From Micropterix aruncella (taxonomy: Eukaryota > Arthropoda > Insecta > Lepidoptera > Micropterigidae), in assembly GCA_944548615.1 (NCBI GenBank), contig OX155963.1:19710261-19774260 (forward strand): 64,000 bases of DNA, given 5' to 3'. Each line of letters begins with the position of its first letter. The stretch's first letter is position 1. The position numbers were made by a program, and so were the translations under genes. The notes beneath the pieces were generated by a model. That model saw nothing but the letters and a program-made list of their open reading frames with translations, had not been told where the DNA came from and ran no database searches. Positions 21,401-31,184 of the stretch are shown here, piece after piece.

Positions 21401-22127
21401 TCCCGTATGATATTTATCTATTATATTTCCTATATTAAAGGAACATCTGAGAGGTCGAAAAATTGAAAATGATGACGCGGTAGTAATGATGACGCGGTAG
21501 TGCCGACATTTTTAGGTGATATTTTCTGTTTAAAAAAAGATATATCAAGTATATAAACCTAAATAGTGATTGTCGAGAAATAAAAGGACATTCAAGCAAA
21601 ATTACCTTTATCATACTTATTACTTTTTTTACTGAACGCCGTAGTACAGAAACACCGTATCTGCCGTATTCATTGCTAAGTATAGCGTTACTTATTGGAA
21701 TGACCATATCGATAAGATCCCAACAAATCGATAGGATCATTCTGCTCACATTTCATTTGAAATGACGACGTAGCAAGCATTTGAAATATATTTCGCATTC
21801 TTCGAAACAATATCGCGTACAGTATGGGAACAGTACGGTATGCACAGTACGAATACAGTACTCTGCGACGTGGTTTTATCACCGTAGAGCAATAGTTACG
21901 AACAAACGGTGCAGCGCCTTTGTTCTCCGCCATCGAGAAATACACATAAATAAGTTTAGCGATAAACACTACACTTTGGTTTAATTTATTGTGTATTTGC
22001 AATTACAATTTATTCATTTATATTTTTCTCGGCTGCATTTTTTTTAGCTTGCGCCAGAATCAATTTTATTGCGGTTGGTGAGGTGCTCAGACAGATTGTT
22101 GCTTACATTTAAAATCTAGATTGTTAA
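21401..22127. other. No supported feature
   Basis: Short overlapping open frames of 60-104 codons on both strands (21435-22002) have no domain and AT-rich, chance-like composition. There is a local repeat of TGATGACGCGGTAGT at 21473-21503 and a GTACAGTA/CAGTACGGTATG cluster at 21818-21860. Confidence 0.4.
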
Positions 22128-22439
22128 GGCCTCTCTAGACGATCAAGCATGCTTGTCAAGCAGCGCGTCGCGGGCTGGGAGGGGATCGTAAACCGCAGGA
22201 AAAATGCAAATATTTTTTTGTAATATTTACCAAAAATGCCTAATTTTGTAATTTATACCAGGGAGTCACGTTAATTAGACGTAATTGATTGATGAATGGC
22301 GTGACTTCTTGCTATAAAGATATATAATTAGGCATTTTTCGTAAATATTTTTAAAAAATGCATATTTCCTGCGGTTTACGATCCCCTCCCAGCCCGCGAC
22401 GCGATGCTTGACAAGCATGCTTGATCGTCTAGAGAGCCC
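22128..22439. mobile_element. Family D foldback element, copy 2 (complete)
   Basis: About 312 bp with long inverted arms. The left runs GGCCTCTCTAGACGATCAAG through CCTAATTTTGTA; the right is its reverse complement, ending CTTGATCGTCTAGAGAGCCC. Even the centre (GTCACGTTAATTAGACG...GGCGTGAC) is imperfectly self-complementary. Transcribed as RNA it would be one long hairpin. No protein is encoded. Confidence 0.85.
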
Positions 22440-23110
22440 TCTATTTGAACGACCACCAATGACAAAAAAGCAAATAAACAAATTATTCCACTACTGTTGG
22501 AATTTGGAAGACATGAGATTGAGGTGCTCATCGCCGTCATTGCCCAACGCCTCCTCATATTTAACCTGACAATTAAATCTTCTCTTTTTATTTATTGCTT
22601 CTAGGATTAATATTATCCTTTTTCTGTACTGTACACAACCTGAGTATTTTAATTACTACTTCTTATAACTGGCTTTTTTATTATTACCTCTAGGCTATTT
22701 TACTCTACTGACTATCATTGCAATTTTAGTTTTATTGTATTTTATTATTACTCTTATTATAATTTTAACAATATTTTTACTGGTTATATTTTGATTTCTT
22801 TATTATTTTTTTCAACGTAATTAATAAGTATTAGATATCATTAAAATAACTTTAGAAATACATTTCTTCTTTTTCTCGAAGTGCCTATCTATTACTGGAG
22901 GTTGGCCGTTAGCTCTGAAAACTTTTGTCGGTCTTGCGCCATCCGGAAAAGCTGTTCCGTACTGGTGATCCCTGTCCAGTTTTCCACCCGGGGTTTCTTA
23001 GCTCCCCTGACCAATTAAGGGCCGCCGGGCACTTGGGGCCATGGCTATTTTTGACTTTTTTCATTGCTAACTACTACGGATATATAGTGTAGTGGTCTCC
23101 CATATATTTT
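22440..23110. other. AT-rich with a GC-richer patch
   Basis: 22895-23045 (GGTTGGCCGTTAGCTCTGAA ... GGGCCGCCGGGCACTTGGGG) stands out in composition and may be a repeat, but no other copy is in the window. Otherwise nothing recognised. Confidence 0.35.
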
Positions 23111-23114
23111 CAAA

Positions 23115-23615
23115 ACTCCTCATAAAAATGACATCCTTTACTCCTGCTTCCTTTACAATAAACCTTCAAAATAAAAATAGTACATATTACAATTGAAATA
23201 CATACTACTTATTTATTAGAGCTATTAGATTTATTTTATTTATTTCTTTATTTTTCTCAGTATGAATACTTTGATAAGTGTGCGCACAATACAAAACTTA
23301 CAAGTAACCTAGTCGAGTCTACCTTGTTACGGGCTTCGGCTTAGTTAGGCAGACTTTGTAAATTACCATTTTAAACATTATTTACTTTTGGAAATAAACG
23401 TATTCTTATTCTTATATCTTATCTTCTATCTTACTGGATCGATTAAACATTTCCATGTTGTACATTATAGAATCTCTTATCGTGGTATTTGCATATTCGA
23501 CAATGCTTGGTCTTGGCGTTGATTTGGAGGTATTTTCAAAACTTCTTCTCATAAAAATGACATCCTTTACTCCTGCTTCCTTTACAATAAACCTTTTAAA
23601 ATAAAACTAGTACAT
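23115..23615 (+). repeat. 85-bp direct repeat pair around a LINE-tail-like segment
   Basis: TAAAAATGACATCCTTTACT then CCTGCTTCCTTTACAATAAA occurs at about 23125-23170 and again at about 23548-23593 with nearly the same flanks. Between the two lies GACTTTGTAAATTACC...GAAATAAACGTATTCTTATT, which resembles a LINE 3' tail with a (TTCTTA) end. Confidence 0.65.
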
Positions 23616-24709
23616 ATTAAAAATGTTTGTCAAAGACTATATACCTAGAAAGATTATAAACGCCGCAAATGGGGATATCCTCAGGTAATGTTGGTCGTTT
23701 CACTGTTTCAGGACATAGATTTTCATATAATGTCTCATATAAGCAAGTTATTATACGAAGTAAGGAAATAAAATGTAAATAAAAATAACGATCAGTAGAC
23801 GAGTACCTATTAATTATATTGATTTCACATCTTTACACAATGTTCTTCGAAATTAAGTCTTCAAATTAGGCAAAAGATTCGATCGTATTGTCGCATCCAA
23901 CCGATCCCAATATTCTTAAAATTTATTTTTTAAAATTAAATTTTCGTTATTATGTATGTACATAATAAATGAAATGTTAAGGGAAAGAATGACGACTATC
24001 AACTTTTATTTTTTTTTGGTTAAGTTTTACGTTTTACGTTACTAACTTACTTAATTTACTAACCAACAAAAAATTACGTTTTAGTAAAGTTTGAGTCATA
24101 AAAGATATATTTTGTCTGTAAACCAAATACAGTTGAGTTTTTGTTTTTAAAAATAATTTAACTTAAATTACACATCAGAATAATATGTAATAATAGGAAT
24201 ATTTGAGAATCTAGTCTTCCTCAGAAAAATAAAGCAAAAACCTGGGAAAGTCATTCGCCTTCATCAGTATTTTCCATTACAATTCCTCCTCAGCGTCAAC
24301 CGGAGGGGTCATCAAAGTTTTATTAAGTACCTAATAAGATTATTATAACAACATTAGTATCGATTTTTAGTACAACATTAGATTAGATTAGATTGTTATA
24401 ACAACATTAGTATCGAATTATTTTAATCTTAAGCAGCCATCTAGTAAAACATTGTATTGATTCCGCAATGACTGGTTTTGTTCTTTGGATTTTATAACCA
24501 AATTATGTAATATCGTGTATTCAAAATACTGTGTACTAATGTCTAAACAACTATTTATAAGGTTTTGAAGGCAATAAACAAGATTTGATTGATTGAGTTA
24601 CAGCGTAATGAAAAGTGTAAATTAGTGTAAATGCACGGTGATCCCAATAACCGTTAACTGTAAAACCTGACCTATTTTTCGTTCTTTTTAGCTGCATGTC
24701 GCTTTATTA
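23616..24709. other. AT-rich, minor duplications
   Basis: TTATAACAACATTAGTATCGA occurs at 24354 and 24396 as a small local duplication. 24555-24600 (GGCAATAAACAAGATTTGAT then TGATTGAG) looks like a LINE tail. Nothing else recognised. Confidence 0.4.
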
Positions 24710-25130
24710 CACGACTGCCAAACAAAAAAGGACTGTAATATGTTCAGAATCCATCTATATATATTTTCCGTTTCTTTATTCCACCATATCTTCTAAACGC
24801 TCTAACTGATTTAAAAGTATGTGATATTGTTAGAATCGTTATGCCATCCCGAGTGTCATAGGGTACCTTAACTGGCCTAATATCAAGTAAATAGACGTCT
24901 AAATCTACAAATCTCCAAATGTCAATAAATTAACATAAATATATCGTGTTTACGTCATAAGAAAGGTCTGATTGAGTACATTGTGAAAATATATGCATAT
25001 ACATCTGTATAGATAAATACATAAACCACAAATATTTCATAAAAGAACGTAATAAAAATAATTATAAATATGGTAGCTCACATTTTGTAACGGCAGTCGT
25101 TCTTTTTATTCCATTTAATATATTACTTGT
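24710..25130 (-). mobile_element. Family A non-autonomous element, copy 3 (inverted)
   Basis: Minus-strand copy. The right flank reads GTAACGGCAGTCGTTCTTTT on plus, and the left end reads CACGACTGCCAAACAAAAAA then GTAATATGTTCAG. The interior ATGACACTCGGGATGG... region, inverted, matches copies 2 and 5. Confidence 0.65.
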
Positions 25131-26060
25131 TTTTTTTAAGTATTGTTTTCACTGGTACTCTGTTTACAAAGTATTATTATAATAATACTCCGATAAAGTG
25201 GCTAACATATGCTGACGCTATTTTGTAAACTTTTCATCCTTTTTTATACAGTGCATACTTGCGAGTCACTAATTCAGACAACAATGAATATTCATGTAAA
25301 ATTACTGCATTGTTTCGGTGTCACGATTATAAATTGAAGGCCATTATTATGTCTCCATTATATACGTCTCGTGATTAAATCATGTCCCGGACCGAAACTA
25401 ACAATTTACGAAATTCGGCAGCCTAAGGTTGGTGTAATTATTGCTTTTGTTTTTTATATCTAGACAATATTGACACTTCCGTCCACCTATTATATAATGG
25501 AAGTAGCGCCGTGTAAATGTAGATTCAAACCATTACTTCGCAGCGTAAAACGAAGTGTATAAAACGTAAATGTAGAATCAATCCCCTCTTGCCCTCTTTG
25601 TAATACCCCTATTGTAAAAGGCCAAACAGAAAATACATTCTTTTTTTTAAAAATGCCCCTGAGTGAACCAAAAAAATGAACCCGTTTGTTTCGGGTTCCT
25701 TATGCGCGACGGATGTTTGGCCGGTGTGGCTTGGGCGCGTTCGCCTCGTATGCGGCGGGTGGGCTGGAAGTCCTTGGGAATCCAGCTCGTCCTTAGGCAA
25801 AAAGAAATACTAAAATAAAGAAAGGGAAAGGGGAAAAAATTAATCCGACTACAAAGGTCGTCAACAAACGCATGTCTAGCCTGTGTGCTGGACACATCTG
25901 AAGCCCCAAGTAACCGCAGAACGCGGGTTGGGTCAAATCCCGTGTGAACGCAAGGATGCGTACCACTCGAGGATGATATCACAACTTTCGCAGAAATCGC
26001 CAATTTTGAAGTCATTCGTTGTGTCATACTTTATACTCGTATAAGTCGAAGAGGCTAACA
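25131..26060. other. Unrecognised; weak minus-strand open frames
   Basis: Minus-strand frames of 63 and 126 codons (25609-26027) contain no recognisable domain. The GC-richer patch 25690-25800 may be a decayed exon or TE piece. Nothing firmer can be said. Confidence 0.3.
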
Positions 26061-26067
26061 TATGTGG

Positions 26068-26152
26068 CCGGCCAAACTAAGCGATCATATTGAGCGATCA
26101 AACTAAGCGATCATACGAACAAACTAACAAACAAATTAAGCGATCATATTGG
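26068..26152 (+). repeat. AAGCGATCATA short tandem repeat
   Basis: AAACTAAGCGATCATA and variants occur four times. Probably a local slippage product. Confidence 0.6.
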
Positions 26153-26291
26153 ATAATCTCAGTCATTTGGTATTTTTGATAGCCGCTTTAACCCTTAGAA
26201 GGCCAGCTATGGGGATGAAACTCACGACTGCATGTTTTCAACCCTCGACAGTTTTTTTGTAGGGGTGTTAATGCACTCATACTAATCCTAT

Positions 26292-26460
26292 CCTATCCTA
26301 TACTATTATAAACGTGAAAGTTTGTATGTATGTATGGATGTTTGTTACTCTTTCACGCAAAAACTACTGAATGGATTTTGATGAAACTTTACAATAATAT
26401 AGCTTACACATCAGAATAACACATAGGCTATAATTTATAAAGATATAGTGTGAATTATCT
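26292..26460 (+). mobile_element. Helitron 5' fragment
   Basis: TCCTATACTATTATAAACGT then GAAAGTTTGTATGTATG, CTCTTTCACGCAAAAACTAC and GGCTATAATTTATAAAGATA match the Helitron at 18978-19196 (inverted) along most of its length. The 3' hairpin and CTAG end are absent. Confidence 0.75.
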
Positions 26461-26572
26461 AAAATATAACGATAACTGTCAAGTAAGTAGGAAAAATCTA
26501 AGAAATTGATATTCGAAATTTAAATTCTAAGCGTCAACATATATTTTGAAAATTTTCTCAACAATCCTACTT

Positions 26573-26660
26573 CCTACTAATATTATAAACGCGAAAGTTT
26601 GTAACGATTGCGCGACGTTACTATGGCGACGATTGCGTGACTTTACTATGGCGACGTCAT
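26573..26660 (+). mobile_element. Second Helitron 5' end plus 25-bp tandem duplication
   Basis: TCCTACTAATATTATAAACG then CGAAAGTTTGT is a perfect Helitron 5' end at 26573-26603. It is followed by two copies of ACGATTGCGxGACxTTACTA then TGGCG. It could be the true 5' border of the large Helitron-like region ending at 36903, or an independent fragment. Confidence 0.55.
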
Positions 26661-26877
26661 TGACAGCTGTGTCCATAATGTGTCCGTAATTAATGTTATC
26701 ATCGTAATCGTAAATTAATTATTAATAAATAAATACAAACGGAGCTGCCATGGAATTCACCGACCGGAGTCGGGCCCATCATAATACTATTTTTTTACAC
26801 TTCTGGGGGGTGAGCAGTGGATTCCGGACTTACGAACCGGCTGTGGTAGGTTTAGGACAGCTGTCTTGCCACATGTG
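26661..26877. other. No supported feature
   Basis: Short spacer between the Helitron 5' end and the coding relic. Nothing recognised. Confidence 0.4.
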
Positions 26878-27280
26878 AGCGTTCACCTTACCACCCATTC
26901 ACTCCCCCTTCGAAGCCATAGAATTTGAGATGCGCAAATCGCAGTTTTAGATATTTTTTCTAAGAAAGAGTTGATTATTTTTCTGGAAAGGCCAAGATCT
27001 TTAAAGAGGTGAAATAGAGATTTAGCTGGCAGGCCACGAGCGCCAACTTCCACCGCGTGAAGGTGAACAGTGAAGCCGTTCCGGGTTACGGCATTTGCAA
27101 GATCATGGTATTTATTTAATTTGTACTCGTGGTCTTTTGGGATATTTGATTACCATGGAACAGTTAATTCTACAATAAGAGCCACCTTCCGAGATAGAGA
27201 GTAAAGAGTTATATCTGGACGGAGGGCTGTGCATCCGAGACTTTCAGGGAATTTATACTGCTTACAATAAAACAACGAAA
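26878..27280 (-). pseudogene. PD-(D/E)XK-like coding relic of a repeat-encoded protein
   Basis: One minus frame is open for about 130 codons with a single internal stop. It reads ...RPDITLYSLSRKVALIVEL, then TVPW followed by the stop, then SNIPKDHEYKLNKYHDLA, AVEVGARGLPAKSLFHLF, and finally ILWLRRGSEWVVR and TGA. The RPDxxL...xxxxxELTVPW...ERKxxKYxxL...PVEVGxRGF pattern is a recurrent metazoan repeat-encoded domain. The spaced D...ExT arrangement looks like a PD-(D/E)XK nuclease fold. The domain comparison is from memory and the nuclease label is inference. The parent element and its other domains are not present here. Confidence 0.6.
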
Positions 27281-27429
27281 GCGTAATTTGTTTGTGGTTA
27301 GTAGGTAATTATAGAAATTACTTCGTTTTTATCTCCATTGCATAGGTAGAAAGCGTGATTTTGTTTCACAATTAGCAGATTAGAATTATTTTTTGACTAT
27401 TAATTAATATGTTGCTGTAATTTTCATTG

Positions 27430-27870
27430 AATAAGCAGGTATTGTATTTTTTAGGAAGAGTAGAAAAAGTCGCCTTCTTTCAGAAGGATAGTTTGAACCG
27501 CCACGTGATCACGGTGCACAGGCGACTCAAAGCGTTCCCTTGTCACGAAAGCGACGGATCGTTCGCAGCGAAGGGCGACCTCGAGACGAACTTCAAGCGG
27601 TGCATCTCAAATCCAAGCAGTTCGAGTGCCCGCATTGCGACCGCTCCTTCACCGGGAGGGCCCTGCTCAACACTCACATCGATGCTTCGCATCTTAAACT
27701 GCCCGATTATCAGTGTCCCGAATGCCGCAATAACTTCACCACCAGGAGAAACCTGACGCAATACATCAAGGCTGTGCATCTGAAGATAAAGCCGTTCATC
27801 TGAGCGGAATTTCGCTTACAACAGCGACTTGAAGGAACACATGGCTACTACGAAGTGTAACTCGAGCAAA
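27430..27870 (+). pseudogene. Degenerate C2H2 zinc-finger gene fragment
   Basis: The plus strand encodes remnants of about four to five C2H2 fingers with VHLKxKxF linkers. They are DSLNRHVITVHRRLKAF; a finger whose second Cys is now Ser (FPCHESDGSF); an intact FECPHCDRSFTGRALLNTHI then DASH; and YQCPECRNNFTTRRNLTQYI, in which the first His has become Tyr. After a second frameshift comes NFAYNSDLKEHMATTKC. There are two frameshifts, at about 27590 and 27815. A plausible splice acceptor (TTGTATTTTTTAG) sits at 27444-27456. It is the same finger subfamily as the intact gene at 53522-54415. It lies immediately upstream of the Helitron coding region, so it is either a neighbouring dead gene or sequence captured by a Helitron. 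Confidence 0.7.
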
Positions 27871-28072
27871 TGACGTCATAGGAAAGTTTCATTTAATAAT
27901 TCGGACGCAACGCAACAACCGCTGGAACAATTTGAACAATTATGATATAATCAGCGGAAGTGTCTTTTAATACCTACTATAAACGCGAAATTTTACTGAA
28001 AAGTTTGTAAGAATGTATTTTTGTAAGGTATTGTATTTTTTGGAACAGTAGAAAAAGTACTTACTAAGAATT

Positions 28073-28570
28073 ATGCCGCGAAAGAGTAAGTCTAATCTTT
28101 CCCAAAGCTCTAATAAAGCTCGAGATATGAAAGTAGCTAAACTTAACGAGACGTTTCAACAAGCCGAACTGCGAAGGCTTGAACAGGCGGAGCGTGGGGC
28201 AGCTCACAGAACTGTTGAGACACCAGATCAGTCCCAAGATCGGCGTCGACAGCATGCTGAGTATCTGGCATCTCAACGAGCTAATGAGACTCCAGAGCAG
28301 TACCAAGCTCGGCGCCAACAGAACGTTGAGTATGTGGCATCTCAAAGGGCTGCTGAGACACCAGATCAGTCCCGAGATCGGCGTCGACAGAATGCTGAGT
28401 ATCTGGCATCTCAACGGGCTGCTGAGACACCCGAACAGACCCAAGCTCAGCGTCTTCAGCAGGCAACTTACATGGCGTCCCAAAGAGCAACAGAAACAGT
28501 TGAAGCAGCGGCATCTCGCAGACGCGCTGTTGCTGAAAGTGCAAACATTTCGAACCGGTCGATATGTTAG
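28073..28570 (+). pseudogene. Helitron replicase N-terminal region
   Basis: An open frame of 165 residues begins MPRKSKSNLSQSSNKARD and contains about five tandem repeats of roughly 25 residues around QRAxETPEQxQxRRxQxxEY. This is the coiled-coil-like N-terminal region typical of Helitron Rep/helicase proteins. After residue 165 the reading passes directly (with a frame change at about 28560) into the pre-helicase region. The whole Helitron-like N domain and the HUH Rep nuclease that should lie between are missing. The element therefore could not initiate rolling-circle transposition. TCTAATACCTACTATAAACG-like sequence at about 27966-27985 may be its decayed 5' end. Confidence 0.75.
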
Positions 28571-30622
28571 TAGTAACGAAGCAGCGTGGCGGATTTTGGG
28601 TCTGCCTCTGCATGAGAGACATCCAACAGTCACTCATCTTGCGGTACATCTGTTCAATGGCCAGCGGATTTATTTCACTGAAAACAATTTTAGAGAGAGA
28701 ATGGCCGCACCACCTAAGACGACACATACTGCATTCTTCCTGCTTTGCCAAAATGACGCATTTTCAAAAACATTACTTTATGTTGACTTACCCCGCTACT
28801 ATACTTGGAACGTGTCGTTGAAAGAATGGAAACGTCGTTTACAAGGAACATCTGTCGTCGGCTGGCCAGGTGTGAAAGCAGGAGATGCTCTTGGGCGCAT
28901 TTACACAGTGCACGTTAGTAACTTCGAATGTTACTGTTTGTGAATGCTGCTAAATGTAATACAGGGCCCCACTAACTTCTCGGATCTAAAAACAGTTGAC
29001 GGCCAAGAACTTGAAACTTTTCGACAAGCGTGTGAGAAGTTGGGGTTGTTGGAAGATGACGACCACTGGGATGCCACAATGGAAGAGGTCGTGCTGTGTC
29101 GCTCTCCTTCGCAAATAAGGGAACTATTTGCAATATTGATATGCACTTGCGGTTTATCAAATCCTCTTCAACTATGGGATAAGTATAAAACTTCATTATC
29201 AGAAGATATCTTGCACAGATTTGAAAGGATGGATTAAGTCAACAATAATCTTTGTTTGAATGAAGCACTGAGACTTATAGAGGACAAAATAATATCAATT
29301 TCCGGAAAGAAATTGTCCGACTTCGGTATGCCCATACCACAGCGTCGAGGAGAGCTGTCGACCGATGTCATCAAAGAGCTAAGCCACGATACCGCTTTAT
29401 TATATGCTCAGGTAAGCGAAACTGAGCCACGCCTGCTACCCGTGCAAAAAGACATTTATAACAAAATATTACAACGAGTTGAGCTTGGTGAAGGCGGCCT
29501 TTTTTTTCTTGATGCCCGGGGGGTACGGGAAAAACATTTTTGCTTAATTTGCTTCTAGCAAAAATTCGTAAAGACCGTAATGTTGCATTAGCAGTGGCTT
29601 CCTCTGGGATCGCTGCTACATTACTGAGCGGTGGACGGACGGCACACTCGGTTTTTAAATTACCTCTTAATCTGGCAAGGGAAGAAACCCCAACGTGCAA
29701 CATCAGTAAGAACAGTGCCCGCGGCGACCTGTTGCAACAATGTAAGCTGATCGTGTGGGACAATGTCACACAAACGCACCATCGAGGCGCTTGATATCTG
29801 TCTACAAGACATTCAACGCAATAAAAAGTTGATGGGTAGTGTGGTAGTGTTATTGGCAGGGGATTTCAGACAGACTTTACCTGTTATCGAGAGAGGTATT
29901 GAAAGTATCATATCTGGGAACTAAAGTTGATAAGCTTTATCTTACCACAAACTTGCGAGTCCAGTTATTCAGCGATGTCGAGTCAGGAGCATTTGCTCAA
30001 AAACTCATAGAAATTGGTGAAGGCCACCTACACACAGACCAAGAAGGTATGGTTCTTTTCACACACCACTTTTGCCATGTCGTGGAGTCGGAAGACGAAC
30101 TCATTAATCAAGTTTTACCAAATCTGCAACAATATATTCTTGACGAAAATTGGTTGTGTGAAAGAACCATACTGGCACCAACAAATGAGACTGTTGCGAA
30201 AATAAATAAAAAAATCTTGGACGAAATAACCAGCGAAACATCAGTGTATAACTCCATCGACACAGTTATATCATCCGATGACACTACGACTTACCCCGTG
30301 GAGTTCCTAAACTCTTTGGAGTTATCTGGGGTGCCATCACATAAGTTGGAATTAAAAGTAGGTGTACCCGTTTTGTTAATGCGTAACTTGGAAGCGCCAA
30401 GATTATGCAACGGTACTCGGTTGCGAGTCACCGAACTAGGAAGGCATATTGTGAAGGCCACAATCTTAACTGGAGAAGCCAAGGGAAACAATGTTCTTAT
30501 ACTACGTATCCCAATTATACCCAATAACTTACCATTTAATTTTAAACGCCTGCAGTTCCCATTAAAAGTTGCATTTTCAATGACTATCAACAAATCGCAA
30601 GGTCAAACCTTAAAGGTAGCAG
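28556..30622 (+). pseudogene. Helitron helicase, broken, first part
   Basis: Consecutive frames encode the pre-helicase segment (YVSSNEAAWRILGL, FNGQRIYFTENNFRERM, TLLYVDLPRYYTWNVSLKEW) and then a Pif1-type SF1B helicase. Walker A is damaged: GATGCCCGGGGGGTACGGGA lacks one base relative to the DAPGGTGKTF frame, giving DARGVREKHF. The DEAD-box-like WDE has become WDN at about 29757. SSGIAATLLSGGRTAHSVFK, AGDFRQTLPVI and MTINKSQGQTLKVA are still clear. Frame changes occur near 28938, 29240, 29525 and 29770. The helicase would unwind donor DNA during rolling-circle transposition. Reading stops at 30622 because a P-like transposon is inserted; the gene resumes at 35596. Confidence 0.85.
30616..30622 (+). 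repeat. Target-site duplication, P-like copy 1, left
   Basis: GTAGCAG immediately precedes the CATTG terminus. The same 7-mer follows the element at 35589-35595. Removing one copy restores the helicase reading frame. Confidence 0.9.
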
Positions 30623-30782
30623 CATTGATTTTATAGTGTAATAGATAACGCCATTCCATACTGCAAAATGGAAGTCGCAATTTAATACAAAAAACGGCAG
30701 GTAGATGGCCATCGTAGTTTTCAAACTCGATTTAATGCGCTTCCATCTTCAATAAACCAATATTTGGCCGATAGATGGCGTT

Positions 30783-30952
30783 CAAACATATTATCGGACG
30801 CGTCCGTAAGCCGCGGCTTACGAACGTGTGCCTAGTCGTCCGCGACTGACGTCCTATAATGTGCACCGCTCAATAGAAATTCATTACACAGATCGCGTGC
30901 ATAAGCCACAGGCATAAGCCGCGGCTGACGGACGCGTCCAATAATGTGTTTG
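30783..30952. repeat. GC-rich foldback inside the P-like 5' leader
   Basis: CAAACATATTATCGGACGCG then TCCGTAAGCCGCGGCTTA at 30783-30820 is repeated in inverse at 30915-30952. Each arm itself contains the palindromes GGACGCGTCC and AGCCGCGGCT. The same structure is present in copy 2 (about 60360-60530), so it was in the common ancestor. It may be a nested MITE or a functional internal inverted repeat. Confidence 0.75.
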
Positions 30953-31184
30953 CCCCTTTGTTTGCCCCTAAGCGTGTGCCGTTAGAGTATTAATATTTAT
31001 ATGATCAGTGAGTATTAATAATAAAATAGAGCGCGAGCGCGCGAGTGTGAACAGTAGACACGGGTGGACACGGGTGTGAACAATGCATCGACCGCCCGGC
31101 TAAGGCCCGCAGTCGTTCGCGAGCGCTTGTGAAGTGATATAGTTGGGAATTTGTAGAGCATTTTTATTGTTTTTAAGAAGAAAG

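Noticed and set aside
21435..22002. Two overlapping 104-codon minus-strand genes
   Set aside because: AT-rich, no domain, overlapping in different frames and matched by similar-length frames on the other strand; chance is the better explanation.
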